DNA of 48,280 nt, taken from assembly GCF_000430765.1 (NCBI RefSeq), contig NZ_AUMQ01000042.1:1-48280 (forward strand). The letters run 5' to 3'. Below, in pieces: positions 1-10,633 of the stretch (position 1 is its first letter; every line of letters starts with the position of its first letter). The DNA comes from Peribacillus kribbensis DSM 17871 (GTDB lineage: Bacteria > Bacillota > Bacilli > Bacillales > DSM-1321). The translations under genes and the position numbers were made by a program. The notes beneath the pieces are model-generated. The model made no database searches. It had not been told where the DNA came from and worked only from the letters and a program-made list of their open reading frames with translations.

Positions 1-126
1 TCAAGATGAGATTTCCCATAGCGTCAAGCTAGTAAGATCCCTGAAAGATGATCAGGTAGATAGGTCTGAGGTGGAAGCGTGGTGACACGTGGAGCTGACA
101 GATACTAATCGATCGAGGACTTAACC
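1..126 (+). rRNA. rrl: 23S ribosomal RNA, 3' end (partial)
   Basis: The window opens inside the last part of a large-subunit rRNA. The stretch ending GATCGAGGACTTAACC is the familiar 3' terminus of Bacillus 23S rRNA, and the upstream text (GGTGACACGTGGAGCTGACA) fits domain VI. The mature end is placed at about 126; a few bases either way are possible. The rest of the gene lies outside the window. It is followed after about 70 bases by 5S rRNA, as in a standard 16S-23S-5S operon. Confidence 0.95.
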
Positions 127-194
127 TAGTTGGTTTATGAAACGTGCAAGCCTTCTGTTATCTAGTTTTGAAGGAACGAAGTTCTTTCATTTTG

Positions 195-311
<117 letters not shown>

Positions 312-314
312 ATA

Positions 315-347
315 CCGAGATCAGCTGTTTTCAGCTGGTCTTTTTTT
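315..347 (+). terminator. Intrinsic terminator of the rRNA operon
   Basis: A 9-bp stem GATCAGCTG / CAGCTGGTC (319-327 with 332-340, one G-T pair), TTTT loop and seven T residues at 341-347, starting 8 bases after the 5S end. Confidence 0.93.
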
Positions 348-614
348 GTGTTTTTATTCTTTTTTAAGTGATTATGGAGGGGACTGAGTTCTACTGGTAT
401 CAGAGGTACAACATGTGAATGATGATACTCGATACTACGAGCCTGATTATCTTTGCTAATGATCTTCTCTTTTACAAATAAATCCGTATAAAGCCCCTAA
501 CCTCTGAACGGGAAATCCCCCTGTTTTTAATCCTTACCACTTACCAATCCAACCTCACATTCCCCTGGTTTTCCGTTTTTTCATTCATACCTTATCCGCC
601 TGTGACATTTCAAT
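348..614. other. Intergenic region after the rRNA operon
   Basis: Between the rRNA terminator and the first clpC-operon promoter I see no convincing gene, tRNA or large repeat. The DNA is AT-rich with several CT runs. Short frames lack a plausible ribosome binding site or recognisable product. Confidence 0.6.
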
Positions 615-640
615 GTTTTTTCATATACTGAAAGGGGTAT
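615..640 (+). promoter_or_regulatory. Candidate sigma-B-type promoter of the ctsR-clpC operon
   Basis: GTTTTT (615-620), 14-bp spacer, GGGTAT (635-640) fits the sigma-B consensus GTTTAA-N12-15-GGGWAW. The B. subtilis clpC operon is known to have a sigma-B promoter upstream of its sigma-A promoter, the same order as here. Inference by pattern and synteny only. Confidence 0.65.
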
Positions 641-736
641 AAATCTTTTAGATAAAATTAGGCATTTCAACTAATAAATACATAAAACTATGGCTAGAAT
701 GTTTTTTATAAAACCTTTATAGAAAAAACATAAAAG

Positions 737-765
737 TTGAGAAAAAAGGGCAGACTATGTATAAT
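737..765 (+). promoter_or_regulatory. Sigma-A promoter of the ctsR-mcsA-mcsB-clpC operon
   Basis: TTGAGA (737-742), a 17-bp spacer and a perfect TATAAT (760-765). The expected start point, about 772, falls inside the CtsR operator, so repressor binding would block initiation. Confidence 0.88.
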
Positions 766-768
766 TAA

Positions 769-785
769 AGTCAAATATAGTCAAA
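769..785 (+). promoter_or_regulatory. CtsR operator (heptad direct repeat)
   Basis: AGTCAAA-TAT-AGTCAAA is a perfect tandem heptad with a 3-bp spacer, matching the CtsR recognition sequence RGTCAAA-NAN-RGTCAAA. It lies between the -10 box and the ctsR ribosome binding site, giving autoregulation of the operon. Confidence 0.93.
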
Positions 786-804
786 GTCAGATGGAGGGGG
801 TTGT

Positions 805-1266
805 ATGAAAAATATTTCGGACATAATTGAGAACTATTTGAAGGAAGTTTTACATTTAAGCGAGAAGGATATCGTGGAAATTAAACGAAGTGAGATAGCA
901 GATCGTTTTCAATGTGTTCCTTCGCAGATCAATTATGTAATCAATACGCGCTTTACGGTAGAGCGCGGATATATTGTAGAGAGCAAGAGAGGCGGAGGCG
1001 GGTATATCCGGATAATGAAGGTCCAATTAAAGGATTACGCAGATCTGATCGATCAAATCCTGGCCATTGTAAAAGACCGGGTGACTCAGGCAAACGCTGA
1101 ACATATTATTGCCAGGCTGGTTGAGGAAGAAATCATGACACTGAGGGAAGCGGAGATCGTACTGAGTGTTCTGGATCGGTCTGTCTTATATATCGAGCTG
1201 CCGGAACGTGATGAGTTGAGGGCACGGATGCTTCGGGCAGTGCTTAAGACTTTAATGTATAAATAA
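805..1266 (+). CDS. ctsR: CtsR, transcriptional repressor of class III heat-shock genes
   Basis: 153 aa, the usual length. CtsR is a dimeric winged-helix repressor that binds tandem heptads before clp genes and is released on heat or protein stress through its own thermosensing and McsB/ClpCP. The N-terminal half contains the DNA-binding region, including the glycine-rich wing (residues about 63-68, RGGGGY), the known thermosensor. The C-terminal half is the dimerisation domain. ATG at 805 follows GGAGGGGG with good spacing. It is the first gene of a four-gene operon and has its own operator in front, so it is autoregulated. Confidence 0.97.
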   Translation: MKNISDIIENYLKEVLHLSEKDIVEIKRSEIADRFQCVPSQINYVINTRFTVERGYIVESKRGGGGYIRIMKVQLKDYADLIDQILAIVKDRVTQANAEHIIARLVEEEIMTLREAEIVLSVLDRSVLYIELPERDELRARMLRAVLKTLMYK

Positions 1267-1290
1267 GCAGGGATTCAGAGGGGGATGTTT

Positions 1291-1845
1291 ATGATTTGCG
1301 AGGAATGTAACGAACGGCCTGCTACCCTTCATTTTACAAAAGTGGTAAATGGGAAGAAATCGGAAGTTCATCTATGTGAGAAATGTGCCCAGGATAAAGG
1401 CGAAATGTCCTTGTTTAATGGCGGGGCTGGTTTTACCTTCAATGAGCTCCTGGGCGGCCTTTTAAATGGGGTCCATACGTTTCAGCAGTCAGCTCATCAG
1501 CCCATGGTGCGTTCGGATGAGCTGCGGTGCAGCAAATGTCATATGACCTATCAGGATTTTATAGAGATTGGCCGGTTTGGCTGCTCAGAATGCTATGATA
1601 CTTTTAAAAATCATTTAAATCCTGTTCTCAGGAGACTTCACAGCGGCAATGTTGTCCATACAGGCAAGATCCCTAAAAAGGCTGGCGGCAATATCTCTTT
1701 GAAAAAGCGGATCGAGGAATTAAAGCAGGAGCTTAAAGAGCTGATTGAGCAGGAAGAGTTTGAAAGTGCAGCCCGTGTCCGAGATGAAATCCGGGCTCTT
1801 GAAAGGGAAATTCATGCAGTTCAAGAGGAGGGCGGAGATGAATGA
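1291..1845 (+). CDS. mcsA: McsA, zinc-binding activator of the McsB arginine kinase
   Basis: 184 aa. McsA activates McsB and takes part in CtsR inactivation and delivery of arginine-phosphorylated proteins to ClpCP. Two zinc-finger pairs are visible: CxxC near the N terminus (C3, C6) with CEKC at about 29-32, and CSKC at about 86-89 with CSEC at about 104-107. A C-terminal UVR motif ([19 protein letters not shown]) is predicted to interact with ClpC. I start at ATG 1291; an upstream in-frame ATG at 1285 directly abuts the AGAGGGGG ribosome binding site and is too close. Its stop overlaps the mcsB start by 4 nt. Confidence 0.95.
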   Translation: MICEECNERPATLHFTKVVNGKKSEVHLCEKCAQDKGEMSLFNGGAGFTFNELLGGLLNGVHTFQQSAHQPMVRSDELRCSKCHMTYQDFIEIGRFGCSECYDTFKNHLNPVLRRLHSGNVVHTGKIPKKAGGNISLKKRIEELKQELKELIEQEEFESAARVRDEIRALEREIHAVQEEGGDE

Positions 1846-2933
1846 GTCTTGAACGCTTTTTGCAAAATGCTGTCAGCTCCTGGATGAGTGAGGAAGGGCC
1901 TGACTCGGATATTGTTCTTAGTTCCAGGATCAGGCTGGCGCGCAATCTGAAGGATTATAAGTTTCCTATCATATTTTCAAGAGAGGAAGCTCAGGAAATC
2001 ATTCACTGGGCGGAAAGAAGGCTCAGCAGAAACAGCTATCAGGAAAATGGGCATTTTGAATTCCTGGGAATGGACAGCCTTAAGCCGATCGAGAAGAGGG
2101 TACTGGTTGAAAAACACCTAATCAGCCCGAACCTTGCTGAAAGCTCTCCGTATGGTGCTGTCCTGTTATCAGCGAATGAAGAAATCAGTGTAATGATCAA
2201 TGAAGAGGATCATATCAGAATACAGTGCCTTTATCCAGGATTGCAGCTGGTTGAGGCATTGAAAACAGCAGGCGGCATCGATGATTGGATTGAAGAACAG
2301 GGAACCTATGCGTTTGATGAAGAGCGGGGGTACCTGACGAGCTGTCCGACGAATGTGGGAACCGGGCTTCGGGCTTCCGTCATGATGCATCTTCCAGGCC
2401 TTGTGCTGACAAGGCAGATTAACCGGATCATTCCTGCCATTAACCAGCTTGGTTTGGTGGTAAGGGGCATTTACGGGGAGGGAAGCGAAGCGCTCGGCAA
2501 TCTGTTCCAAATCTCCAATCAAATCACTCTTGGGAAGCCAGAAGAAGACATAGTGGCGGATTTGCTCAGCGTGGTAGAGCAAATAATCGAACGTGAAAGA
2601 GTGGCGAGGGAAGCATTAGTCAAGACCTCTGACATACAATTAGAAGATAGGGTATTCAGATCTTATGGAATCCTTGCAAACTCGAGGATTATCGAATCTA
2701 AGGAAGCAGCAAAGTGCCTATCCGACCTGCGGCTTGGAATAGATCTTGGATATATAAAAGATATTTCTAAAACCATTTTGAATGAATTGATGATACTCAC
2801 TCAACCCGGATTTCTCCAGCAATATGCAGGAGGACCCCTAAAGGCGGATGAAAGAGATATCCGAAGAGCCGCTTTAATTCGGGAAAGATTGATATTAGAA
2901 AAAAAGGATGAGCAAGGAGGAAATGTCCAATGA
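1842..2933 (+). CDS. mcsB: McsB, protein arginine kinase
   Basis: 363 aa. It belongs to the phosphagen-kinase fold and phosphorylates arginine side chains in CtsR and misfolded proteins, marking them for ClpCP. The [10 protein letters not shown] segment near residues 27-36, the NEEDHIR segment, and CPTNVGTG with the catalytic-region cysteine C168 are all present. The start codon overlaps the mcsA stop (ATGA) and the stop overlaps clpC in the same way, so the three proteins are probably made in coupled amounts. No unusual change was seen. Confidence 0.97.
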   Translation: MSLERFLQNAVSSWMSEEGPDSDIVLSSRIRLARNLKDYKFPIIFSREEAQEIIHWAERRLSRNSYQENGHFEFLGMDSLKPIEKRVLVEKHLISPNLAESSPYGAVLLSANEEISVMINEEDHIRIQCLYPGLQLVEALKTAGGIDDWIEEQGTYAFDEERGYLTSCPTNVGTGLRASVMMHLPGLVLTRQINRIIPAINQLGLVVRGIYGEGSEALGNLFQISNQITLGKPEEDIVADLLSVVEQIIERERVAREALVKTSDIQLEDRVFRSYGILANSRIIESKEAAKCLSDLRLGIDLGYIKDISKTILNELMILTQPGFLQQYAGGPLKADERDIRRAALIRERLILEKKDEQGGNVQ

Positions 2934-5365
2934 TGTTTGGTCGATTTACTGAGAGGGCCCAAAAAGTTTTAGCGTTAGCACAAGAAGAAGCGATTCGATT
3001 AGGCCATAATAATATTGGTACTGAACATATTTTGCTTGGCTTGATTCGCGAAGGAGAGGGCATTGCTGCAAAAGCGCTGTATGCCCTTGGATTAGGTGCA
3101 GAAAAAATCCAAAAAGAAGTGGAAAATCTTATTGGCAAGGGGCAGGATACAGCCCAGTCGATCCATTATACCCCAAGGGCCAAAAAGGTTATTGAGCTTT
3201 CTATGGATGAAGCGCGCAAGCTCGGTCATTCCTATGTGGGAACAGAGCATGTTCTTCTTGGCTTGATCCGTGAGGGAGAAGGAGTCGCTGCCAGAGTATT
3301 GAATAATCTGGGAGTGAGCTTGAACAAAGCAAGACAGCAGGTTCTACAGCTGCTTGGAAGCAATGAAAGCGGAGGCCATCAGAGCAGTTCCTCCAGTGCT
3401 GCAAGCACGCCTACTCTTGACAGCCTTGCCCGTGACCTTACAGCCATTGCAAGGGAAGGCACTCTCGATCCTGTGATTGGAAGAAGCAAAGAAATTACAC
3501 GTGTAATTGAAGTGCTGAGCAGAAGGACCAAGAACAATCCAGTCCTTATTGGGGAGCCTGGTGTTGGTAAAACAGCCATTGCCGAAGGCCTTGCCCAGCA
3601 GATTGTGAATAATGAGGTTCCTGAGATTCTCCGTGACAAGCGGGTCATGACTCTCGATATGGGAACAGTCGTGGCAGGAACAAAGTACCGCGGGGAATTT
3701 GAAGACCGCCTGAAGAAGGTTATGGATGAAATCCGCCAAGCGGGCAATATCATTCTCTTCATTGATGAGCTTCATACCCTTATTGGGGCAGGAGGAGCAG
3801 AGGGCGCGATTGATGCCTCTAACATCCTTAAGCCGTCACTTGCCCGCGGCGAGCTTCAGTGCATTGGGGCTACCACTCTTGATGAATACAGAAAATATAT
3901 TGAAAAGGATGCAGCCCTGGAGCGGAGATTTCAGCCAATCCAGGTAGATGAACCATCTGCGGATGAATCTATTCAGATCCTTCACGGACTAAGGGATCGT
4001 TATGAGGCCCATCATCGTGTATCGATCACAGATGAGGCGATCGAGGCAGCTGTTAAATTGTCAGATCGTTATATCTCTGACCGCTTCCTGCCGGATAAGG
4101 CGATAGATTTAATTGATGAGGCGGGTTCAAAGGTAAGGCTTCGTTCCTATACGACACCGCCAAATTTAAAAGAGCTCGAAGTAAAGCTGGATGAAGTCAG
4201 AAAAGAGAAGGATGCTGCTGTGCAAAGCCAGGAGTTTGAAAAGGCGGCTTCCTTAAGGGACACTGAGCAGAGAATCCGCGAACAGCTGGAGGAAACAAAG
4301 AAAACCTGGAAGGAAAAGCAGGGGAAAGAAAACTCAGAGGTTACGGTGGATGATATTGCCAATGTGGTATCAAGCTGGACCGGAATTCCTGTTACGAAGC
4401 TTGCACAGACTGAATCCGATAAGCTGCTTAATATGGAGGAAATTCTCCATTCACGGGTAATTGGACAGGACGAGGCGGTCGTGGCCGTGGCAAAGGCTGT
4501 CCGCCGTGCCCGTGCCGGACTGAAGGATCCTAAACGCCCGATTGGTTCCTTCATTTTCCTTGGACCAACTGGTGTGGGGAAAACGGAGCTTGCAAGGGCG
4601 CTTGCTGAATCCATCTTTGGTGATGAAGATGCCATGATCAGAATCGATATGTCTGAATATATGGAGAAGCATTCCACTTCCCGCCTGGTAGGATCACCTC
4701 CAGGATATGTAGGGTATGAAGAGGGCGGCCAGCTTACAGAAAAGGTCCGCCGCAAGCCCTACTCTGTTGTACTGCTCGATGAAATTGAGAAGGCCCACCC
4801 AGATGTATTTAATATCCTGCTGCAGGTGCTGGAGGATGGAAGGCTGACGGATTCAAAGGGCCGTACGGTGGATTTCCGTAATACAATCCTGATTATGACC
4901 TCCAATGTCGGAGCTGACACTTTAAAACGGAATAAGTTTGTCGGCTTTAATATCCAGGATGACAAACAGGATTATAAGGATATGAAAGGGAAGGTCATGG
5001 AAGAGCTGAAAAAGGCATTCCGTCCTGAATTCCTGAACCGTATCGATGAAATCATTGTGTTCCATGCCCTGGAGAAGCAGCATTTAAAAGAAATTGTGAC
5101 GCTGATGTCCGATTCTTTGGTGAAGCGCTTGAAGGAGCAGGATATTCATCTTGAACTTTCCGAGGCTGCCAAGGACAAAATTACCCAGGAAGGCTATGAC
5201 CCTGAATACGGAGCAAGACCTCTCCGCCGGGCCATCCAAAAGCATATTGAAGATCATCTTTCTGAAGAGTTATTAAAAGGCAATGTCGAAAAAGGACAGA
5301 ATGTCTTGATCGATGTTGAAAATGGTGAGCTTGTCGCACGCCCGGTAGAAAAAGCATCTATTTGA
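2930..5365 (+). CDS. clpC: ClpC, AAA+ unfoldase of the ClpCP protease (MecB)
   Basis: 811 aa, typical length. Two N-terminal Clp repeats (about 1-145), AAA-1 with Walker A GEPGVGKT at 208-215, a coiled M domain with a UVR-like segment at about 428-450, and AAA-2 with Walker A GPTGVGKT at 545-552. The VGF loop near residue 670 is the docking element for ClpP, so this is a protease partner and not a disaggregase. Adaptors in Bacillus are McsB, MecA and YpbH. It starts at ATG 2930 within the mcsB stop and ends the operon before a strong terminator. Confidence 0.98.
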   Translation: MMFGRFTERAQKVLALAQEEAIRLGHNNIGTEHILLGLIREGEGIAAKALYALGLGAEKIQKEVENLIGKGQDTAQSIHYTPRAKKVIELSMDEARKLGHSYVGTEHVLLGLIREGEGVAARVLNNLGVSLNKARQQVLQLLGSNESGGHQSSSSSAASTPTLDSLARDLTAIAREGTLDPVIGRSKEITRVIEVLSRRTKNNPVLIGEPGVGKTAIAEGLAQQIVNNEVPEILRDKRVMTLDMGTVVAGTKYRGEFEDRLKKVMDEIRQAGNIILFIDELHTLIGAGGAEGAIDASNILKPSLARGELQCIGATTLDEYRKYIEKDAALERRFQPIQVDEPSADESIQILHGLRDRYEAHHRVSITDEAIEAAVKLSDRYISDRFLPDKAIDLIDEAGSKVRLRSYTTPPNLKELEVKLDEVRKEKDAAVQSQEFEKAASLRDTEQRIREQLEETKKTWKEKQGKENSEVTVDDIANVVSSWTGIPVTKLAQTESDKLLNMEEILHSRVIGQDEAVVAVAKAVRRARAGLKDPKRPIGSFIFLGPTGVGKTELARALAESIFGDEDAMIRIDMSEYMEKHSTSRLVGSPPGYVGYEEGGQLTEKVRRKPYSVVLLDEIEKAHPDVFNILLQVLEDGRLTDSKGRTVDFRNTILIMTSNVGADTLKRNKFVGFNIQDDKQDYKDMKGKVMEELKKAFRPEFLNRIDEIIVFHALEKQHLKEIVTLMSDSLVKRLKEQDIHLELSEAAKDKITQEGYDPEYGARPLRRAIQKHIEDHLSEELLKGNVEKGQNVLIDVENGELVARPVEKASI

Positions 5366-5376
5366 AAATAAGTATG

Positions 5377-5418
5377 AGCAGGTACACAATCCACCGGATC
5401 ATGTACCTGCTTTTTTTT
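5377..5418 (+). terminator. Intrinsic terminator of the clpC operon
   Basis: Stem AGCAGGTACA / TGTACCTGCT (5377-5386 with 5402-5411), 15-nt loop, then a run of eight T. Confidence 0.93.
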
Positions 5419-5546
5419 GGCTCCGCTGATTGTGCGCCAATTGTCCAAATTTGATAGAAAAATAAAGAAGGATTAAACTTATAGAACGGTTAATATGTTT
5501 ATAAGCGGAGATAAAAATACATCGAACGCGCTTTACTTAAAGTCTT

Positions 5547-5574
5547 TCGACATCCCTTAGTATTAAGGGATAAT
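5547..5574 (+). promoter_or_regulatory. Candidate promoter for radA-disA
   Basis: TCGACA (5547-5552), 16-bp spacer, GATAAT (5569-5574). The spacer and start of the -10 carry the inverted repeat CCCTTA-GTAT-TAAGGG (5554-5569). The upstream operon is terminated, so a promoter is needed in this roughly 200-base gap; this is the best match I see, but it is not strong. Confidence 0.45.
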
Positions 5575-5637
5575 GAAACCAAGCTTAATCTTATGGAATG
5601 ATCATGAGTTTACTATACAGATGTGAGAGGGACATGT

Positions 5638-7026
5638 ATGGCAAAGAAAAAAACAAAATTTATTTGCGGTTCCTGCGGATATGAGTCAGCCAAATGGATG
5701 GGGAAATGCCCAGGCTGCGGGGATTGGAATAAGATGGTTGAAGAAGTGGAAATTGTTAAGCCGGGAAGAAGAGGTGCATTTGCTGCGGCGGAATCTGCGG
5801 TTTTTTCCGGCGAAAGGAAGAAGGCAGCCCCTATAACCACCATAGAAACCATCCAGGAGCCGAGAATTTCAACCGATTTAGCCGAATTAAACAGAGTTCT
5901 TGGAGGAGGGATTGTCCACGGATCACTCGTGCTGATTGGAGGGGATCCTGGGATAGGAAAGTCAACTCTGCTCCTTCAGGTTTCGTCTCAATTAGCGAAT
6001 ACCGGCAGGAAGATCCTCTATATTTCGGGGGAAGAATCCGTCAAACAGACGAAGCTGCGGGCCGAGCGTCTTGGAGTGACTTCAGAAAATCTTTTTGTAT
6101 ACGCAGAAACGGACATGGATTATATCGGTGAAACCATTAAAGAGGTTGCGCCCGATCTGGTTATCATTGACTCCATTCAGACAGTATACCAGGGAGATAT
6201 TACCTCAGCGCCTGGAAGTGTTTCACAGGTAAGGGAATGCACCGCGCAATTAATGAGGATTGCAAAAAGCAATGGAATCGCCATTTTTATCGTCGGTCAT
6301 GTGACCAAGGAAGGATCCATCGCGGGACCCCGGCTGCTGGAACATATGGTGGACACGGTCCTGTATTTTGAAGGAGAGCGGCACCATACCTACCGCATTG
6401 TCCGGGCGGTTAAAAACCGCTTCGGCTCAACCAATGAGATGGGAATCTTTGAGATGAAAGAAAGCGGCCTCGAGGAGGTTTCTAATCCTTCGGAAATTTT
6501 CTTGGAAGAACGTTCAGGAGGTGCATCTGGATCCACAGTAGTGGCTTCCATGGAAGGAACCCGTCCAGTACTGGTGGAAATCCAAGCCCTGATCTCCCCC
6601 ACAAGCTTTGGAACTCCAAGAAGGATGTCAACCGGGACGGATCATAACCGTGTATCGCTTTTAATGGCGGTTTTGGAAAAGAGAGTAGGAATGCTCCTGC
6701 AGAACCAGGATGCCTATGTGAAAATCGCAGGGGGAATCAAATTAGATGAGCCGGCAATTGATCTGGCCATCGCTGTCAGCATTGCTTCAAGCTTCAGGGA
6801 TAAGCCCACCAGGCAGACCGACTGTTTAATAGGAGAAGTGGGGCTGACAGGTGAGGTCAGAAGGGTGTCAAGAATTGAACAGCGTGTCCAGGAGGCGGCA
6901 AAGCTTGGCTTTGAAAGAGTCATCCTGCCTGCCAATAATCTTGGCGGATGGAGTGTTCCGAAGGGGATTGAGCTTGTAGGAGTGTCGACCGTAGCCGAAG
7001 CGCTCCAATATGCGTTAGGAGGATAA
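5638..7026 (+). CDS. radA: RadA, DNA recombination/branch-migration ATPase
   Basis: 462 aa. RadA (Sms) is a RecA-like ring helicase that helps RecA-mediated strand exchange and transformation. An N-terminal zinc finger with two CxxC pairs (about 10-27), Walker [10 protein letters not shown] (from about residue 102), the RadA-specific KNRFG motif (about 259-263) and a C-terminal Lon-like domain are visible. I start at ATG 5638 (MAKKKTKF), 6 bases after GAGAGGG; an in-frame GTG at 5623 lies upstream of that site. It is followed by disA after 2 bases; in B. subtilis RadA and DisA also interact. Confidence 0.96.
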   Translation: MAKKKTKFICGSCGYESAKWMGKCPGCGDWNKMVEEVEIVKPGRRGAFAAAESAVFSGERKKAAPITTIETIQEPRISTDLAELNRVLGGGIVHGSLVLIGGDPGIGKSTLLLQVSSQLANTGRKILYISGEESVKQTKLRAERLGVTSENLFVYAETDMDYIGETIKEVAPDLVIIDSIQTVYQGDITSAPGSVSQVRECTAQLMRIAKSNGIAIFIVGHVTKEGSIAGPRLLEHMVDTVLYFEGERHHTYRIVRAVKNRFGSTNEMGIFEMKESGLEEVSNPSEIFLEERSGGASGSTVVASMEGTRPVLVEIQALISPTSFGTPRRMSTGTDHNRVSLLMAVLEKRVGMLLQNQDAYVKIAGGIKLDEPAIDLAIAVSIASSFRDKPTRQTDCLIGEVGLTGEVRRVSRIEQRVQEAAKLGFERVILPANNLGGWSVPKGIELVGVSTVAEALQYALGG

Positions 7027-7028
7027 GT

Positions 7029-8102
7029 ATGACTGAAAAAAAGCTCCTTGATAAGACCAGGGCGGAGATCCTGAGGATGGTTGCCCCTGGGACCCCGCTC
7101 CGGGATGGGATAGACAATGTATTGAGGGCCAATACCGGAGGGTTGATTGTAGTGGGGTACAACGAAAAAGTGCGCAGCATTGTGGATGGCGGCTTTCATA
7201 TTGACTGTCCTTTTTCTTCCAGCTACCTGTATGAGCTTGCTAAAATGGATGGAGCCATTATCTTGAATGAAAAGGCGGACCGCATTCTTTTAGCCAATGC
7301 ACAGCTTGCTCCCGACTCTGGTATCTCCTCGAGTGAAACAGGCATGAGGCATAGGACTGCGGAAAGAGTGGCTAAGGAAACCAGGGCTCTGGTGATTGCG
7401 ATTTCCCAGAGGCGGAATGTCATTACCCTGTATCAGGGCGGCTTCCGCTATGCCTTAAAGGATATGGCTGTCATTCTAACAAAATCCAACCAGGCCATAC
7501 AGACCTTAGAAAAATATAAAGCGGTATTAAGGCAGAGCATCAATCATCTGGGCCTCTTGGAATTTGAGGAGGCAGTTACCTACGGAGACGTTCTGCAGGT
7601 GCTTCACCGCTTCATCATGGTGCTGCGCATAAAAAGCGAGCTCCTGGCTTATTTAAATGAGCTGGGCATAGAGGGAAGGCTGATCAGGCTCCAAATGAAC
7701 GAGCTGCTGACTGATCTGGAGCATGAAGGATATTTGATCATCCAGGATTATATCTCTGACAGGGAGGGCCATCCAAAAGAGGTATTGTACCGGCTGCAGG
7801 ACTTTTCCAAGCTTGAAATTGTGGAGGATGGCATGATCATGAAGCTCCTCGGCTATATCGGCTATACTCCTATTGAGGAAAGCATTTACCCACGCGGATA
7901 CAGGATGCTGCATAAGATTCCGAGGCTTCCGCTTTTAATCATTGAAAATCTGGTTAATCAATTTAACTCCCTTGCCAATATCCTGGATGCTTCCGTCGAA
8001 GATCTGGATGAAGTAGAAGGCATTGGCGAGGTAAGGGCCAAAAAAATTAAAGAAGGCTTGAAGTCTATTAAAGACCAGCATTTGACAGAAAGAAAAATCT
8101 AG
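7029..8102 (+). CDS. disA: DisA, DNA-integrity scanning diadenylate cyclase
   Basis: 357 aa. It makes c-di-AMP from two ATP and scans DNA for branched intermediates, delaying sporulation when damage is met. The DAC domain has its two catalytic motifs, DGA (74-76) and RHRTA (107-111). The C terminus holds a helix-hairpin-helix segment ([12 protein letters not shown], about 325-340) that binds branched DNA. The gene is tightly packed after radA (GGAGGATAAGT provides the RBS), so the two are probably cotranscribed. No defects seen. Confidence 0.97.
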   Translation: MTEKKLLDKTRAEILRMVAPGTPLRDGIDNVLRANTGGLIVVGYNEKVRSIVDGGFHIDCPFSSSYLYELAKMDGAIILNEKADRILLANAQLAPDSGISSSETGMRHRTAERVAKETRALVIAISQRRNVITLYQGGFRYALKDMAVILTKSNQAIQTLEKYKAVLRQSINHLGLLEFEEAVTYGDVLQVLHRFIMVLRIKSELLAYLNELGIEGRLIRLQMNELLTDLEHEGYLIIQDYISDREGHPKEVLYRLQDFSKLEIVEDGMIMKLLGYIGYTPIEESIYPRGYRMLHKIPRLPLLIIENLVNQFNSLANILDASVEDLDEVEGIGEVRAKKIKEGLKSIKDQHLTERKI

Positions 8103-8148
8103 TTTGTCTAAAGAGTGAATCTATGTTAAAATTATAGCTTTTAATTAT

Positions 8149-8177
8149 TTGACACAGGAAATATAGGGTGCTAACCT
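8149..8177 (+). promoter_or_regulatory. Weak promoter candidate before yacL
   Basis: A perfect TTGACA (8149-8154) lies in the 199-base gap between disA and yacL, but the box 17 bases downstream, TAACCT (8172-8177), is poor. A TATAAT at 8277-8282 has no -35. One of these may start a yacL transcript; I cannot choose. Confidence 0.25.
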
Positions 8178-8301
8178 AAGAATTATGGACAATGGCTGCC
8201 GGCTTTTGGGGCCCTGAATTTCAATAAATAGCCACATAAAAATCCAAAATACAGGTTTTGTTTTTTTATATTTGATTATAATGAGTAAGGGAGGTGAAGG
8301 G

Positions 8302-9384
8302 ATGTTAAAACGCATAGTGCAGGCTTGCTTTCTGATTACGGGTGGAACTTTGGGGATATTCCTGATTCCAGAATTAATGTCAGCTCTGAATGCTTCACAC
8401 ATGACATTTATTAACAACGCTTATATTACTGCAATCATAGGTGCACTTATTTTTTATTTACTAACTTTTAAGGCGATCGATCATGTTGTAAACTTTATAA
8501 AATGGTTTGAAGAGACACTGGTCAAGGCACCCATCACGGATATTATTTTTGGAAGCCTTGGCCTGTTGGTAGGACTTTTGCTCGCATTTTTAATAGGCTT
8601 TGCTTTAAACGCCATAGAAGTACCCATCATCAATACAGTGGCGCCAATTCTGCTGACCCTTCTATTTGGGTATCTGGGCTTTCAGGTCGGCTTTAAAAAA
8701 CGTGATGAACTGTCGGGCTTATTTAAAGCCAGCAAGAAAAAAGGCGGGGACTCCGATGAAGAATCTGCTCCAGCAGGACAGCTGAAAATCTTGGATACGA
8801 GTGTCATTATCGACGGAAGGATTGCGGATATCTGCCAGACGGGATTCCTTCAGGGGACGATCGTGATTCCGCAGTTTGTTCTGGAAGAACTGCAGCATAT
8901 AGCAGATTCATCTGATGCACTAAAGCGAAACCGCGGGCGCAGGGGATTGGATATCTTAAATAGGATCCAAAAGGAACTGGCCGTTAATGTGGAAATCTAT
9001 GAGGGCGATTTTGAAGAGATCCAGGAGGTAGACAGCAAGCTGGTCAAATTGGCCAAGCTTACCAGCGGAGCAGTCGTGACGAATGATTTTAACCTGAACA
9101 AGGTCTGCGAGCTTCAAAAGGTTGCTGTCTTGAATATAAATGATCTAGCCAATGCAGTTAAGCCAGTTGTCCTTCCTGGAGAAGAGATGAACATCCAAGT
9201 CATTAAGGACGGGAAAGAACAGAACCAGGGAGTGGCCTACCTGGATGACGGCACGATGATTGTAGTGGAAGAAGGACGCAATTATATCGGCAAGAGAATC
9301 GATGTTATGGTTACAAGTGTACTTCAGACTTCAGCAGGCAGAATGATTTTTGCCAAGCCAAAAATGCTTGAAAAGGCATTGTAG
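8302..9384 (+). CDS. yacL: YacL, membrane-anchored PIN-TRAM domain protein
   Basis: 360 aa. The first 150 residues carry about four hydrophobic segments, predicted to be membrane helices. Then comes a PIN nuclease domain ([14 protein letters not shown], then a VVTNDFNLN acidic patch) and a C-terminal TRAM domain, a probable RNA-binding fold. PIN domains are usually metal-dependent RNases, but the target of this widely conserved Firmicutes family is not known to me. I start at ATG 8302 after GGGAGGTGA; longer frames start upstream of that site. It lies before ispD. Confidence 0.92.
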   Translation: MLKRIVQACFLITGGTLGIFLIPELMSALNASHMTFINNAYITAIIGALIFYLLTFKAIDHVVNFIKWFEETLVKAPITDIIFGSLGLLVGLLLAFLIGFALNAIEVPIINTVAPILLTLLFGYLGFQVGFKKRDELSGLFKASKKKGGDSDEESAPAGQLKILDTSVIIDGRIADICQTGFLQGTIVIPQFVLEELQHIADSSDALKRNRGRRGLDILNRIQKELAVNVEIYEGDFEEIQEVDSKLVKLAKLTSGAVVTNDFNLNKVCELQKVAVLNINDLANAVKPVVLPGEEMNIQVIKDGKEQNQGVAYLDDGTMIVVEEGRNYIGKRIDVMVTSVLQTSAGRMIFAKPKMLEKAL

Positions 9385-9410
9385 GCACAATCGACAGGAG
9401 AATGTTTTTT

Positions 9411-10094
9411 ATGTTTTATGAGGTGATTATACCTGCAGCAGGAAAGGGATCGAGAATGGGAGCTGGAAGGAACAAACTGTTTCTTGAGCTCTCCAATATC
9501 CCGCTTATTGTTTATACTCTTAGAGTGTTTGAGCAGGACCCTTCCTGCCAGAGAATTATACTGCCGATTAATCCTAATGATTCCAATCATTTTAAGAGCA
9601 TCATTAAGCAGTACGGCTTCCGTAAAGAGATTAAATTCGTAACTGGCGGGAGCGAGCGCCAGGAAAGTGTATATAACGGAGTGCAGCATCTGTCATCAGA
9701 GGATGGGTTAGTCCTGGTGCATGACGGAGCCCGGCCCTTCATTGACAGGCCGCTTATTCGCAGGCTGGCGGAGACGGCGGCTGCTGAAGGCGGCGCCATT
9801 GCTGCTGTTCCCGTTAAGGATACGATCAAGAAGGTAAAGGACAGATCGGTTGTTGAAACTGTAGAACGCTCCAGCTTGTGGGCTGTGCAAACCCCACAAG
9901 CTTTTCGCATTTCTTTATTAAAGGAGGCCCATGCCCGGGCAAAGGCCAGCCATTTTCTCGGGACCGATGAGGCCAGCCTTGTGGAAGAGATGGGCGGCAG
10001 TGTATCGGTCATTAAAGGGGATTATGATAATATAAAAATCACGACCCCCGAAGATCTGTTTTTTGCCGAGGCTATTTTACTGAAACACAAATAA
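9411..10094 (+). CDS. ispD: IspD, 2-C-methyl-D-erythritol 4-phosphate cytidylyltransferase
   Basis: 227 aa. It attaches CMP to MEP in the non-mevalonate isoprenoid pathway, making CDP-ME. The nucleotide-binding PAAGKGSRMG near the N terminus, RNKLFLEL, VHDGARPF and the ATTPEDL-like end (ITTPEDLFFAE) identify the family. ATG 9411 (MFYEVIIP) is chosen; an ATG at 9402 sits only one base after AGGAG. It is followed by ispF after 36 bases, so two steps of the pathway are adjacent, as in B. subtilis. Confidence 0.95.
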   Translation: MFYEVIIPAAGKGSRMGAGRNKLFLELSNIPLIVYTLRVFEQDPSCQRIILPINPNDSNHFKSIIKQYGFRKEIKFVTGGSERQESVYNGVQHLSSEDGLVLVHDGARPFIDRPLIRRLAETAAAEGGAIAAVPVKDTIKKVKDRSVVETVERSSLWAVQTPQAFRISLLKEAHARAKASHFLGTDEASLVEEMGGSVSVIKGDYDNIKITTPEDLFFAEAILLKHK

Positions 10095-10130
10095 ACCGTC
10101 TACTAAATTTTTTATCAAAGGAGTATGTGT

Positions 10131-10610
10131 ATGTTTCGAGTGGGACAAGGATTTGATGTCCACCAGTTAGCGGAAGGACGTCCTTTAATAATCGGTGGTA
10201 TCACCATCCCTTATGAGAGAGGGCTCTTGGGGCATTCTGATGCAGATGTTCTGCTCCATACAATCGCCGATGCGTGTCTGGGGGCCATTGGCGAAGGAGA
10301 TATAGGCAGACACTTTCCGGATACGTCAGAAGACTTTAAGGACATGGACTCTGCCCTTCTTTTAAAACAGGTTTTTGACATGGTCAAGGATAAAGGATAT
10401 TCTCTTGGAAATCTAGATTGTACCATCATTGCTCAAAAGCCTAAAATGGCATCTTACATACCAGCAATGAGGACGAGGATTGCAGAGCTTTTAGAATGCG
10501 GGGAAGAGCAGATCAATGTGAAAGCGACAACCACAGAAAAGCTCGGATTTACAGGCCGCGGCGAAGGAATCGCCTCACAGGCTGCCGTATTGCTCATAAA
10601 AACCATTTAA
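10131..10610 (+). CDS. ispF: IspF, 2-C-methyl-D-erythritol 2,4-cyclodiphosphate synthase
   Basis: 159 aa. It converts CDP-ME 2-phosphate to the cyclic diphosphate MEcPP with loss of CMP. The zinc ligands in GQGFDVHQ and [11 protein letters not shown], the DIGRHFPDT loop, and the C-terminal [17 protein letters not shown] signature are intact. ATG 10131 (MFRVGQG) is used; an in-frame ATG at 10125 lies against the AAAGGAG site. The enzyme is a trimer with active sites between subunits. Confidence 0.96.
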   Translation: MFRVGQGFDVHQLAEGRPLIIGGITIPYERGLLGHSDADVLLHTIADACLGAIGEGDIGRHFPDTSEDFKDMDSALLLKQVFDMVKDKGYSLGNLDCTIIAQKPKMASYIPAMRTRIAELLECGEEQINVKATTTEKLGFTGRGEGIASQAAVLLIKTI

Positions 10611-10633
10611 ATCAGCAAGCAGGAGGAAGAAAC

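Noticed and set aside
4147-4755. A 202-codon minus-strand frame inside clpC
   Set aside because: Serine-rich low-complexity translation typical of an antisense shadow of the clpC AAA+ domain.
10496-10633. Extended N terminus of gltX reaching into ispF
   Set aside because: The conserved GluRS start and a strong AGGAGG fix the ATG at 10634; the extension is the ispF coding strand in another frame.
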